From Helicobacteraceae bacterium (GTDB taxonomy: Bacteria; Campylobacterota; Campylobacteria; Campylobacterales; Helicobacteraceae): 17,241 nt of DNA. Under the pieces are notes generated by a model. That model did no database searches. It was not told the origin of the DNA and saw only the letters and a program-made list of their open reading frames with translations. Location: the NCBI GenBank assembly GCA_029258405.1, contig JARHYY010000113.1, forward strand, positions 1 to 17,241, given 5' to 3'. How positions within the stretch are numbered: the first letter of the stretch is position 1; each line of letters starts with the position of its first letter. Shown here in pieces: positions 1 through 7,122 of the stretch. A program made the translations under genes and the position numbers.

Positions 1-1444
1 CTTCTCTCTCTTGTATCAAAGCGGGAATATTTTCTGATACTAATTTTGAAATTTCTTCATAACGCATCTGTTCTACACTTGCTTTATTAGTATCAAGCCA
101 ATACATTGAAACAGCAATAGCAATACCTGTTAATGTCCCAACAAATACGCTAGTAAATATTCCCGTAAAAGCACCAAAACCTAAAGAAACCAGAAATGAT
201 TCTATTGCTTGTTCCATAAAAACACCTACACCCACAATAACACCACTTACAATTAGTTTTTTTGCTTCATGCCAAGCTTCTTCTTTAGATAAATTATCAG
301 GTGGAAATAAAATTAGTTTAATTGCTCTAAAAAAAGAAAAAATACCCTCTCTAATCACCCTTATAAGTCTTTTTGAAGTGGTCATAAAGATATTTATCAT
401 CGTAGTTGCTAGATTAGATATAATTCCAGATAAAAATCCAGAAGCAAAAGATGACATAATATCCTTGTATTTAGTTGCAATGTATTCTTTAAGTCTTTGT
501 ATGATATTTTTAATTCTTGTGATTAAAGAATCAAAAAAACTAGATCCAATAGAAAACCCTTTATGATAAATATCTCTAACTTCATCAAAAAGAGCAGTAA
601 AAAATTCAACGACTATAAGTCCAAGTGCTTGTTGCACTCCCATTTTAGCACCCTCTGTTGCTGATGCAGTAGCTGTTTGTTTGATAAACTTATTGCTTCT
701 GTAATATTCTCTATTTATAACTTGATTTATAGAATCTCTTGCTTGTTTATCGATTTCTAATGCCTTTTTATCATTAATTTCTTGTTGCTTTTTGAGTTTT
801 TCTAACTTATTTATTTCGTTTGGAGTTAAATGCCCTCTTTTTTCTTCAAGTCTTTTCATTTCAGCAAGTTGCTCATCTCTTCTTTTTAAAAAGTCAATCA
901 TTGGTTCAGCTTTTTTTGAGCGATTAATACTTTTATCTGTAAACGCGAGATTAGTTTCTGTGTTTGCTAATTTTTTTCCATCAACTTCGGCTAAAATCCT
1001 ACCGGGATCATCATGAATTTCTTTTGCAGAAACAATATGATCAAGATCTACATCTTTTCTCCTAAGAATCTTTTTGCCGGTTAAATAATCATAGGCTTTG
1101 CCTTCTTCTATTTTTTCCCCTAAGTTTTCATTTATTTTTTTATATTCTTCATCTGCATGGTATTCACGGCTTTTATCCTTATCGTATTTTTCTCGATTCT
1201 CAAATCTCTGCCTTTCCTCATCTGTCGCATATACTCCTTCCCTTACATTATGGATAGTATTTACATTGCCCCCTACTTTATCATAAGCGGCAATTATTTT
1301 TCCAAGTCCAAATGGCACAACAATAGATTGTATAACACTTTGTTTGCATTCTTGCAACATTTGCTCTAGACGAGCATCTGTTGAGTTTGCATAATATTGT
1401 TTTACAAAATCCTTTGTTTCATTTTCATTCATAGTTAAAGTCAT
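1..1444 (-). CDS. Partial protein with HNH-like nuclease motif and hydrophobic C-terminal half
   Basis: An uninterrupted minus-strand frame of 481 codons runs from ATG at 1444 off the left edge, so the C-terminus is missing. AAAAGGG lies about 7 bases before the ATG. Residues 1-130 are charged and mostly helical. Residues 133-177 carry an HNH-like pattern: LDHIVSAKEIH (134-144), then TNL (164-166) and INRSK (173-177), that is DH, a central Asn and a final Asn near basic residues. Residues 190-245 are rich in Lys/Glu and probably coiled. From about 265 on the chain alternates amphipathic helices with hydrophobic ones; the clearest membrane segments are about 397-412 and 421-450. The nuclease reading is inferred from the motif alone; no activity or target is known. 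It is the last visible gene of the TerB-like cluster, 52 bases after the gene before it. I believe similar uncharacterised proteins exist in other gut bacteria, but cannot name the family. Confidence 0.8.
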   Translation of the reverse strand, partial: MTLTMNENETKDFVKQYYANSTDARLEQMLQECKQSVIQSIVVPFGLGKIIAAYDKVGGNVNTIHNVREGVYATDEERQRFENREKYDKDKSREYHADEEYKKINENLGEKIEEGKAYDYLTGKKILRRKDVDLDHIVSAKEIHDDPGRILAEVDGKKLANTETNLAFTDKSINRSKKAEPMIDFLKRRDEQLAEMKRLEEKRGHLTPNEINKLEKLKKQQEINDKKALEIDKQARDSINQVINREYYRSNKFIKQTATASATEGAKMGVQQALGLIVVEFFTALFDEVRDIYHKGFSIGSSFFDSLITRIKNIIQRLKEYIATKYKDIMSSFASGFLSGIISNLATTMINIFMTTSKRLIRVIREGIFSFFRAIKLILFPPDNLSKEEAWHEAKKLIVSGVIVGVGVFMEQAIESFLVSLGFGAFTGIFTSVFVGTLTGIAIAVSMYWLDTNKASVEQMRYEEISKLVSENIPALIQERE

Positions 1445-1496
1445 ACTTAACCCTTTTAAGTTAAAAATAAATAGTAAGATTCTTAAAGATTGAACA

Positions 1497-2513
1497 TTAT
1501 GAACCCCATTTTTCTTGAATCTCATCCATGAAGCTCTTACATTTTTGTTGATGATTTAGGAGATCTCTTGTTAATGAATCATCATCATTCATAATAGGTG
1601 CATTGATAATATTTACAATAGTTTCTGCATTTTGCATCATTGTCTTAAGCTTAAATCGACTTTGTTCATCCCACTTACTTATCTCATGGCCATATGTTTG
1701 CATAGCATTTTCAACAAAATCTAATAATGGGATAAATGCATTATTTAAGTCTCTTAGTGTATTCACTTTTTCTTTAGCTTTGTTTTTAATCTCTTTCCAA
1801 ATTAAGCCCTCTGCTTCCATTGATTCACACAATGCCTCTACACTGTCATAATATGCTTGAGCATTATATTTTTTCTTCTCCGCACTTGCAGCAAACACAA
1901 AAGCAGCTACTGCTATAACAGGGGCAGCTACAATACTACTTAAAACAAAAGTACCTCCAGCCATACCAAGCCCACCAGCAGCCAAACTACCACCACCAAA
2001 CCAAGCTAAAGTAGCATTAGTTGCGGCAACACCACTTAATGAGCTAATGGCTGTGCCAGTAGATGCACTAGCAAGAAGCCCAGCCCCACCAAAAGCACCA
2101 AAACCAGCCATAGCCCCAGCCGCTGCACCACCAACAAATCCGCCTAAAGTGTTTTGGATGGTAACTATTGACTCTCTTACTGAATCTATATTTTTTAATG
2201 TTTCCACACTTAAAATGTCTTTAAAGCTTATATTATCTTTCACATCAAGTCTATCTATGATGTCTTCATATCGTTTTAAACTCTCTTGCATAATCATTGT
2301 TTGTAGCTCACCTAAGGTTTCAAAACTATTTTGTGCATCACTTCTATACTTATTTACCTTATTTGCTGTGCTATTATAAAGCCTTTGTGCTTTGTTGTGA
2401 TATTCCTCTGTTTCTTGCGTATCACTATATGCATCATAGCCCTTTTTTGCTCCAAATGCAGCTGTTGCTAAAGCAGCACCGCCTAATAATACAGGTATTA
2501 ATGGTAATGGCAT
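1497..2513 (-). CDS. Putative membrane protein with long Gly/Ala-rich (glycine-zipper-like) centre
   Basis: This encodes 338 residues. A near-perfect AAGGAGG ends 5 bases before the ATG at 2513, so the start is secure. The first 20 residues are hydrophobic (PLPLIPVLLGGAALATAAFG) and followed by Lys-Lys, which looks like an uncleaved anchor or membrane hairpin. Residues 30-120 are polar and helical. Residues 124-211 form an unbroken hydrophobic stretch very rich in Gly and Ala, with GGFVGGAAAG at its start and WFGGGSLAAGGLGMAGG at 171-187. Residues 212-338 are again polar and helical. A hydrophobic Gly-rich block between two helical arms recalls membrane-inserting or oligomerising glycine-zipper proteins. 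This is an analogy, not a family assignment. It is the third gene of the minus-strand cluster and is probably the membrane partner of its neighbours. Function unknown. Confidence 0.85.
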   Translation of the reverse strand: MPLPLIPVLLGGAALATAAFGAKKGYDAYSDTQETEEYHNKAQRLYNSTANKVNKYRSDAQNSFETLGELQTMIMQESLKRYEDIIDRLDVKDNISFKDILSVETLKNIDSVRESIVTIQNTLGGFVGGAAAGAMAGFGAFGGAGLLASASTGTAISSLSGVAATNATLAWFGGGSLAAGGLGMAGGTFVLSSIVAAPVIAVAAFVFAASAEKKKYNAQAYYDSVEALCESMEAEGLIWKEIKNKAKEKVNTLRDLNNAFIPLLDFVENAMQTYGHEISKWDEQSRFKLKTMMQNAETIVNIINAPIMNDDDSLTRDLLNHQQKCKSFMDEIQEKWGS

Positions 2514-2575
2514 ATTGCCTCCTTAAAATAATTTATAAAATTTAAGCACATACTCTTACATTCAGCATGCAGTTT

Positions 2576-2860
2576 CTAAAATCTTAATGCCTTATCTACA
2601 CCCTCTTTTTCTTGCAATATTTTACAAGATTCTATATTTAACGCATAGAATTGCTCTTTGCTATATTGCCTAAAATACATCTTTTCATACATTACAGATA
2701 CTCTGCAAATCTCTGGACGATTTTCATAAATCTTGCATGTATTGCTTTGCATGTCTAAATGCTTGCAGATACCATTACCTAAATCAAATGATTCTAATTC
2801 TTTGATGCCTTTAATGTTTTTGCAACATGCACCGCAACTAGTGCAAGGAAAATCATTCAT
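2576..2860 (-). CDS. YkgJ-type cysteine-cluster protein (putative zinc/iron-binding)
   Basis: This is a 94-residue protein with the cysteine signature of the YkgJ / CxxCxxCC family (Pfam PF03692, putative zinc- or iron-chelating). Cys6, Cys9, Cys12 and Cys13 sit in PCTSCGACC. Cys32 is followed by a His (CKH), Cys42 lies in CKIYENRPEIC together with Cys52, and Cys79 is a further cysteine. The family is small and widespread, and its biochemical role is not settled; some members have been linked to metal handling or protein modification. It starts 9 bases after the TerB-like stop codon, with AAGGGT upstream as ribosome-binding site, so the two are almost certainly co-transcribed. No signal peptide is visible, so it is probably cytoplasmic. 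Family assignment is firm; function is open. Confidence 0.88.
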   Translation of the reverse strand: MNDFPCTSCGACCKNIKGIKELESFDLGNGICKHLDMQSNTCKIYENRPEICRVSVMYEKMYFRQYSKEQFYALNIESCKILQEKEGVDKALRF

Positions 2861-2869
2861 TATATACCC

Positions 2870-3283
2870 TTATAACTTTATAAGGTTTTTACCTTGATTT
2901 GTTAAAATAAGCATTGCCTTTGTCCAATCCGCATAAATCATTGCTAATTCATTACTTAAGCCAAATGCCTTTATCATAGCTGATAGCACCTCTTTTTCAC
3001 CTTCATGTAAAGCCTCAAGCTGTGTGATATTATCTGCCATAGCAAGAGCCATAGTCTCTAATAGCACAATTTTTTGATGCTCTTTGTCTTTGAATTTTGC
3101 AAGAGTATTTTGTAAATTAAACTTATCTTTATCAAAAGCGATATCTTCTATTTGCATTTCTAAGCAATAAGCAGATATAACAGATTTTTGCTGCTCTGAA
3201 AAATTATCATTACTCCATGCAAAATGATGAGCAATCTCTAAAAATGCTACTTTTTCCTCTTGGTTTAATAGACCTAGAAACAT
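2870..3283 (-). CDS. TerB-like domain protein
   Basis: This encodes 137 residues, all helical by composition. Two acidic, regularly spaced stretches, SNDNFSEQQKSVI (24-36) and ADNITQLEALHEGEKEVL (83-100), match the duplicated pattern of TerB/TerB-like domains, where an Asp followed by a Glu about eight residues later may bind a divalent metal. TerB-type proteins belong to tellurite-resistance and membrane-associated stress systems, and TerB-like domains also occur in predicted phage-defence contexts (established for the wider family, inferred here). It is the first gene of the minus-strand cluster, with AAGGGGA before the ATG. The upstream region carries a homopolymeric tract at the likely -35 position. 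Sequence support is pattern-level rather than residue-by-residue, so the domain call is moderately confident; the gene itself is secure. Confidence 0.72.
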   Translation of the reverse strand: MFLGLLNQEEKVAFLEIAHHFAWSNDNFSEQQKSVISAYCLEMQIEDIAFDKDKFNLQNTLAKFKDKEHQKIVLLETMALAMADNITQLEALHEGEKEVLSAMIKAFGLSNELAMIYADWTKAMLILTNQGKNLIKL

Positions 3284-3332
3284 ACCGTCCCCTTAATCAT
3301 AAAATAATGCAAATAATCAAATATATATTGCA

Positions 3333-3365
3333 TTTATATATTGCCATTCTACAAAAAAAAAAAAA
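3333..3365 (-). promoter_or_regulatory. Probable promoter of the TerB-like cluster with T13 tract at -35
   Basis: Reading the minus strand, a run of 13 T (plus-strand A13, 3353-3365) is followed 14 bases later by TATAAA (3338 to 3333), about 50 bases before the TerB-like ATG. If TATAAA is the -10 element, the T-run lies over the -35 region. The promoter assignment is by position and consensus only. Confidence 0.45.
3353..3365. repeat. A13 homopolymeric tract (intergenic)
   Basis: Thirteen consecutive A on the plus strand, the longest homopolymer noticed in the window. Tracts of this length are prone to slippage in Helicobacter and Campylobacter. It lies in the 277-base gap between the divergent TerB-like and ComEA-like genes. 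Confidence 0.9.
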
Positions 3366-3526
3366 CAAATCAAGGGTAAATAGAATCTCTTTGAAACTAG
3401 CAATAGTTTTCAAAATATATTAAACAAGGCTCAATGAATCAAGATTTTTAATAAAAGAGAGCAATAATCTATGAGATATATAACATAAAAGATTGTGTTT
3501 AAATTATTTTTTAAAGTTTATTGTAT

Positions 3527-3532
3527 TATAAT
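3527..3532 (+). promoter_or_regulatory. Putative -10 box of the ComEA-like gene
   Basis: A perfect TATAAT lies 28 bases upstream of the ATG at 3561, preceded by a T-rich stretch as in epsilonproteobacterial sigma-80/sigma-70 promoters, which rely little on a -35 element. Confidence 0.5.
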
Positions 3533-3560
3533 TATATTATTATCTCATATAAGGAATGTT

Positions 3561-3824
3561 ATGTTTAAGAAAACTTTGTTGATATTATTAGCATCTTCAA
3601 GTATGCTCTTGGCAGCCATTAATATTAATACCGCCTCTAAAGAAGAGCTTACAAAAATAAAAGGTATTGGTGATAAGAAAGCAGAAGCTATCATTGAGTA
3701 TCGCAATGCAAATGGACCTTTTAAATCTATTGATGATATTAAAAATGTGAAAGGTATCGGAGATAAAAATTTAGAACTCATTCGCAATGAAATCATTATA
3801 GAAGATACCCCTCAAAAACCTTAG
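3561..3824 (+). CDS. Exported ComEA-like helix-hairpin-helix DNA-binding protein
   Basis: This is an 87-residue protein. Residues 1-19 are a Sec signal peptide (MFKKTLLILL followed by a short hydrophobic core ending LAA). The mature part is little more than a ComEA-type double helix-hairpin-helix: NINTASKEEL, then IKGIGDKKAEAIIEYR, then VKGIGDKNLELI, with both GIG hairpins intact. ComEA-family proteins bind double-stranded DNA in the periplasm and pull it across the outer membrane during natural transformation; small periplasmic versions are known in Campylobacter. An upstream in-frame ATG at 3495 is possible, but AAGGA at 3551-3555 and the clean signal peptide favour 3561. The gene stands alone with its own -10 box and converges on phoX. 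A role in DNA uptake is inferred; no other competence genes are in the window. Confidence 0.88.
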   Translation: MFKKTLLILLASSSMLLAAININTASKEELTKIKGIGDKKAEAIIEYRNANGPFKSIDDIKNVKGIGDKNLELIRNEIIIEDTPQKP

Positions 3825-3871
3825 GGGTATAAATACTGAACAATCTGCATTCACTTTCTGCGTACGCAGAA
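3805..3871. terminator. Inverted repeats between convergent ComEA-like gene and phoX
   Basis: Two perfect dyads lie near the ComEA-like stop codon. The first pairs ATACCCCT (3805-3812) with AGGGGTAT (3823-3830) across the stop codon. The second is the 16-base palindrome TTCTGCGTACGCAGAA (3856-3871), with a possible alternative pairing of TTTCTGC to GCAGAAA (3878-3884). Position between convergent genes suggests a bidirectional terminator, but neither dyad is followed by a strong T-run. Confidence 0.45.
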
Positions 3872-3898
3872 GCTTTTGCAGAAAAGATAATATAAAAT

Positions 3899-5719
3899 TT
3901 AACTTCCTAATACCCCACCGTCAGTTTTTTTGATTTGCACAATAGTGCTTCTTGGTGTAGAGTTGCCACCATTTGGATAGTGGCTACCTGTGAGTTTTTC
4001 TCCTGGATGTTGGATTCCTACAAGCATAGTTTTGCAATCTTCTGATAAAATGAGTCCTGTAATCTCACAACCAATTGGACCTGTAAGAAACCTTCTTACC
4101 TCACCTGTTAAAGGATTTGCACATAACATTTGATTATTGCCCATGCCTTCAAAATCATCCTTATTAGAGTACTTGCCATCAGTTTGTATCCAAAGTCTTC
4201 CAAATTTATCAAACAACAATCCATCTGGGCTGTTAAACATATTATCAACGGTGATATTCTTTGTGCCTTTACGCAAGTCATGAGGATATTTAAGTGGGTT
4301 ACCTGCGAGCAAGAAAATATCCCATTCAAATTCAGTAGTGGTATGGTCATTGTTTTTTGCTTTCCAGCGTAATATTTGTCCATATACATTTTTTGCCCTT
4401 GGGTTTGCCCCATCAATTTGTTCTTCTGTGCGTTTTGAATTGTTTGTAAGTGTCATATAAACCATTTCTTGTTTGGGGTCTATAGCTATCCATTCGGGCC
4501 TATCAAGAGGGGTTGCACCTACTTTGCTTGCTGCAAGCCGTGCATCAATAAGCACATCTGCTTGGCTTTTAAATCCAGCAGCTGTATTTAAGCCATTTTT
4601 ATTATGGGTCAGCTCAATCCATATTCCATTCCCTTGAAGTGCATCTTTTTTAGTGGTTAATTTTGCTACATACAGTGTTCCTTCAGAAAGTAAATTTTTA
4701 TTTTTCTGTGGATTTTTTGCATCAAATTTATCTTTAGATATAAATTTATATAAAAATTCATTTGCCTCATCATCGCCCATATACACAACAACATAGCCAT
4801 CTTGAGAAATAGTTATTTCAGCATTTTCATGCTTGAATCGTCCAAGTGCTGTTCGTTTAATGGGCGTAGATTGAGGGTCATAAGGATCTATTTCAACCAC
4901 CCAACCAAAACGATTTGGCTCATGAGGGTTTTTTGAAACAGAGAATCGCTCATCTAATTTCCAATTATATTCATCTTTAATGCCAACACCATATCTTTTT
5001 TCACTAGTATTTGTTGAATAGTTTTTATCATCTGTACCAAAAAAAGTATCAAAATTTTCCTCACAGGTTAAATATGTTCCCCATGGAGTTTGCCCGCTTG
5101 CACAGTTATTAAAAGTCCCTAAAACTTTTGTCCCCTGTGCATCAGCTTGAGTTTTCATGCGTTCATCACCAGAGGCAGGTCCATCAATGAGCATAGGTGT
5201 TTGAGCCGTAATGCGTCTATTGTACTTTGAGTCAATGACTACCTTATAGAATCCATCATTGCCTCTTTCTACTTCAAAAATACTTACTCCCAAAGAATTC
5301 TGTTCATATTTTACATCATCAAGACTCATATTTTTACCTTGATGTACAAACATTAGCTCTGGATTTATATATTCATTATTTACAGCAATAATAGCCCTAT
5401 TTCCTTGTAGTGCAAACATTTTCATGCCATCAGTATTATCTCCAAACACTTTTAAAGCATTGTTGATTGCCTGTTGATTAATAGTCTTGCTTTCATCAAA
5501 GGGAGTGGCATCAGAAAATAAAGGATCCCCCCAGCTAATAAGTGGTTTTACTTCATAGCCTTCAGGAACAATTACTGTATCATCAATGCTTGCCTTGATA
5601 GCTTTAAAGCCAAGTAATTCATCTTTATTTGCAAAAAGTGCAGAGGGTGCAAAAAAGCTTCCATAAAAAAGTGTTGCTCCAACACCGCCACTTAATTTCA
5701 TAAAATTTCGTCTTTCCAT
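3899..5719 (-). CDS. phoX: PhoX-family alkaline phosphatase, Tat-exported
   Basis: A 606-residue protein of the PhoX family (DUF839). The N-terminus has a twin-arginine signal, RRNFMK at residues 3-8, followed by a weakly hydrophobic segment ending ALFA at about 30, so export should be through Tat with the cofactor already bound. Family landmarks follow in order: NNEY (114-117), CASGQTPWGTYLTCEEN (206-222), GRFKHENAEI (293-302), YMGDDEANEFLYKF (313-326), LDRPEWIAIDP, YGQILRW, SPDGLLFDKFGRLW and GIQHPGE. PhoX enzymes hydrolyse phosphomonoesters in the periplasm with an iron/calcium centre, in which the conserved Cys and Glu residues of these motifs take part. The Campylobacter enzyme is induced by phosphate starvation. 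The gene is monocistronic, with a strong sigma-70-like promoter upstream; I see no clear Pho-type repeat. The assignment is secure; substrate preference is not readable. Confidence 0.95.
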   Translation of the reverse strand: MERRNFMKLSGGVGATLFYGSFFAPSALFANKDELLGFKAIKASIDDTVIVPEGYEVKPLISWGDPLFSDATPFDESKTINQQAINNALKVFGDNTDGMKMFALQGNRAIIAVNNEYINPELMFVHQGKNMSLDDVKYEQNSLGVSIFEVERGNDGFYKVVIDSKYNRRITAQTPMLIDGPASGDERMKTQADAQGTKVLGTFNNCASGQTPWGTYLTCEENFDTFFGTDDKNYSTNTSEKRYGVGIKDEYNWKLDERFSVSKNPHEPNRFGWVVEIDPYDPQSTPIKRTALGRFKHENAEITISQDGYVVVYMGDDEANEFLYKFISKDKFDAKNPQKNKNLLSEGTLYVAKLTTKKDALQGNGIWIELTHNKNGLNTAAGFKSQADVLIDARLAASKVGATPLDRPEWIAIDPKQEMVYMTLTNNSKRTEEQIDGANPRAKNVYGQILRWKAKNNDHTTTEFEWDIFLLAGNPLKYPHDLRKGTKNITVDNMFNSPDGLLFDKFGRLWIQTDGKYSNKDDFEGMGNNQMLCANPLTGEVRRFLTGPIGCEITGLILSEDCKTMLVGIQHPGEKLTGSHYPNGGNSTPRSTIVQIKKTDGGVLGS

Positions 5720-5770
5720 TGTAATAGCCTTTTTGATTAATAGTAGATTTATAAATTAAATCTTAATCAA

Positions 5771-5799
5771 ATTATACTTAATTTTATACAGGAAGTCAA
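5771..5799 (-). promoter_or_regulatory. Consensus sigma-70 promoter of phoX
   Basis: On the minus strand TTGACT (5799 to 5794) and TATAAT (5776 to 5771) are separated by exactly 17 bases. Transcription would start about 45 bases before the phoX ATG. So good a -35 box is uncommon in epsilonproteobacteria. Confidence 0.7.
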
Positions 5800-5838
5800 T
5801 ATATTTTTAATTCTAAATTATTTCATATTTAAATAAGA

Positions 5839-5871
5839 ATAATTACTGTGCTCATGAAAAATAGTAATTAT
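5839..5871. promoter_or_regulatory. Perfect 9-bp dyad between phoX and the outer-membrane protein gene
   Basis: ATAATTACT (5839-5847) and AGTAATTAT (5863-5871) are exact reverse complements separated by 15 bases. The dyad lies in the divergent intergenic region, about 40 bases upstream of the phoX -35 box. It could be an operator; no regulator can be named. Confidence 0.4.
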
Positions 5872-5961
5872 ATTAGTGCCTATTTAGAATCACCAAGGTG
5901 AAAGGCTTGCTAGTAGGCTTAAATTTATCAATATTAATATTGTTTTTAGTTTTAATGTTTT

Positions 5962-5967
5962 TAGAAT
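5962..5967 (+). promoter_or_regulatory. Putative -10 box for the outer-membrane protein gene
   Basis: TAGAAT lies about 40 bases before the start codon and follows a stretch of periodically spaced T-runs (from about 5939), the usual look of epsilonproteobacterial promoters. Confidence 0.35.
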
Positions 5968-6004
5968 AAGTCGATGTAGTAAAATATACTTGCACAAAGG
6001 AGTT

Positions 6005-6871
6005 ATGGTGAAGTTTAAGATATTTTCTCGTCTTTTGAGTGCGGGGTGGGGAGCTTTGTTTAGTGGCTTCTTAGCTCCTGCCTTGTTCGCCCAAGCACAG
6101 CATTCCTATCAGCAACAGCAGTATTATCCCCCTAGTGGTTATACCCAGCCTAATGCAGTACAACCGATACACCCGCAATATCAACAGCAGACACCACAGC
6201 AGTATTATACACCGCAATCCCCTTATCCCGCAGTGCAACAAAACCAGCAGGTGCAACCATCACCACAATATATACAACCCAATAACGCATCTCAACAAAG
6301 TCTGCCTGCACAACAGATTCGCACGGCATTTAAAGAGCGTTTTTTTATTGGTGTGGATGGAGCTTTTTTGGGAGGGAGGGTTTTGAGCAATAATGAAAAA
6401 GATATTTCTGATGATACCCAAGAATTTGCGTTGAAAATAGGGCGAATTATGAAATCAGGCAGGTTCTATTTTGAATGGGCGAGAAATCAGTATTTATATG
6501 ATGTTATTACTTCAACACTTGATGCAAAAATCAATCATTTCTCATTGGGAGTTGATTTTCTTCCGCAATTTGGTCGCCTTCCTTTGTATGGTGTGTTGGG
6601 TGTGAATGCTGGATTGGGTGTATCGAATTTTTTTGATTATCATACTTATTTTTTAAACACTTATAATATTACTGTGAGCGGTCGTGCAATCGGTTTGAAT
6701 CTTGGTGCCAAGATAGGTTTGATGCTTTCCATATTTGAACATGTGCAACTTGAATTAGGTGCTAAAGGGAATTATGCAAACCATAAGGTAGATATTAAGG
6801 ATACAGATCAGACATATCAGTTGAAGGTAAAACAAAGTGGTGCTTATGTGGGTTTGAATATTGCTTTTTAG
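6005..6871 (+). CDS. Outer-membrane beta-barrel protein with Gln/Pro-rich N-terminal linker
   Basis: This encodes about 288 residues. A Sec signal peptide spans residues 1-29 and ends APALFA. Residues 30-105 are low complexity, dominated by Gln, Pro, Tyr and Asn, with repeated PQY/QYY/QQ units. Residues 110-288 have the alternating pattern of a small beta-barrel: strands such as RFFIGVDGAF, FYFEWARNQYLY and GAYVGLNIAF, ending in the C-terminal Phe needed for BAM-dependent insertion. It fits the large, variable outer-membrane protein repertoire of Helicobacter, but I cannot place it in a named family. The frame is open from TTG 5990, but AAAGGAG (5996-6002) lies inside that extension, so translation starts at ATG 6005 or, with better spacing, GTG 6008. 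It is divergent from phoX and convergent with moaA. Function is unknown; a surface-exposed disordered linker is inferred. Confidence 0.85.
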   Translation: MVKFKIFSRLLSAGWGALFSGFLAPALFAQAQHSYQQQQYYPPSGYTQPNAVQPIHPQYQQQTPQQYYTPQSPYPAVQQNQQVQPSPQYIQPNNASQQSLPAQQIRTAFKERFFIGVDGAFLGGRVLSNNEKDISDDTQEFALKIGRIMKSGRFYFEWARNQYLYDVITSTLDAKINHFSLGVDFLPQFGRLPLYGVLGVNAGLGVSNFFDYHTYFLNTYNITVSGRAIGLNLGAKIGLMLSIFEHVQLELGAKGNYANHKVDIKDTDQTYQLKVKQSGAYVGLNIAF

Positions 6872-6967
6872 GAGAATTAAATACATAGATGTTATTGTAT
6901 TATTGTGCTGGCTGTCAAGTATTGTAAATAATATTCCCGCGGTGAGATTAAATGCCTGTTGCTATAA

Positions 6968-6997
6968 CATTAGAATATTGGCTAATTTTAGCTAATG
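6968..6997. terminator. Possible hairpin between convergent outer-membrane protein gene and moaA
   Basis: TTGGCTAA (6978-6985) can pair with TTAGCTAA (6988-6995) with one G-T pair, and CATTAG (6968-6973) with CTAATG (6992-6997) is a competing exact pairing. No T-run follows, so a terminator role is weak. The rest of the 251-base gap 6872-7122 shows nothing recognisable. Confidence 0.25.
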
Positions 6998-7122
6998 CCT
7001 TTATGATGTTATTTCCCCGATGCCTATGAATTGTGAATAATTTTTAATGATATGAGGCATTGTTAGTAGTAACATTTATTGTAGATATTTATAGATAATG
7101 TTTCAAGTTTCAATTTGCTTTG

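Noticed and set aside
378..1369. Several plus-strand frames of 62-74 codons
   Set aside because: They are antisense to the continuous 481-codon minus-strand frame, have no ribosome-binding sites and show low-complexity Ser/Phe/Leu composition.
3495..3560. 22-residue N-terminal extension of the ComEA-like protein
   Set aside because: It would place a second hydrophobic segment before a clean signal peptide and lies over the TATAAT box; AAGGA before 3561 marks the real start.
5990..6004. TTG start for the outer-membrane protein
   Set aside because: The ribosome-binding site AAAGGAG is inside this extension.
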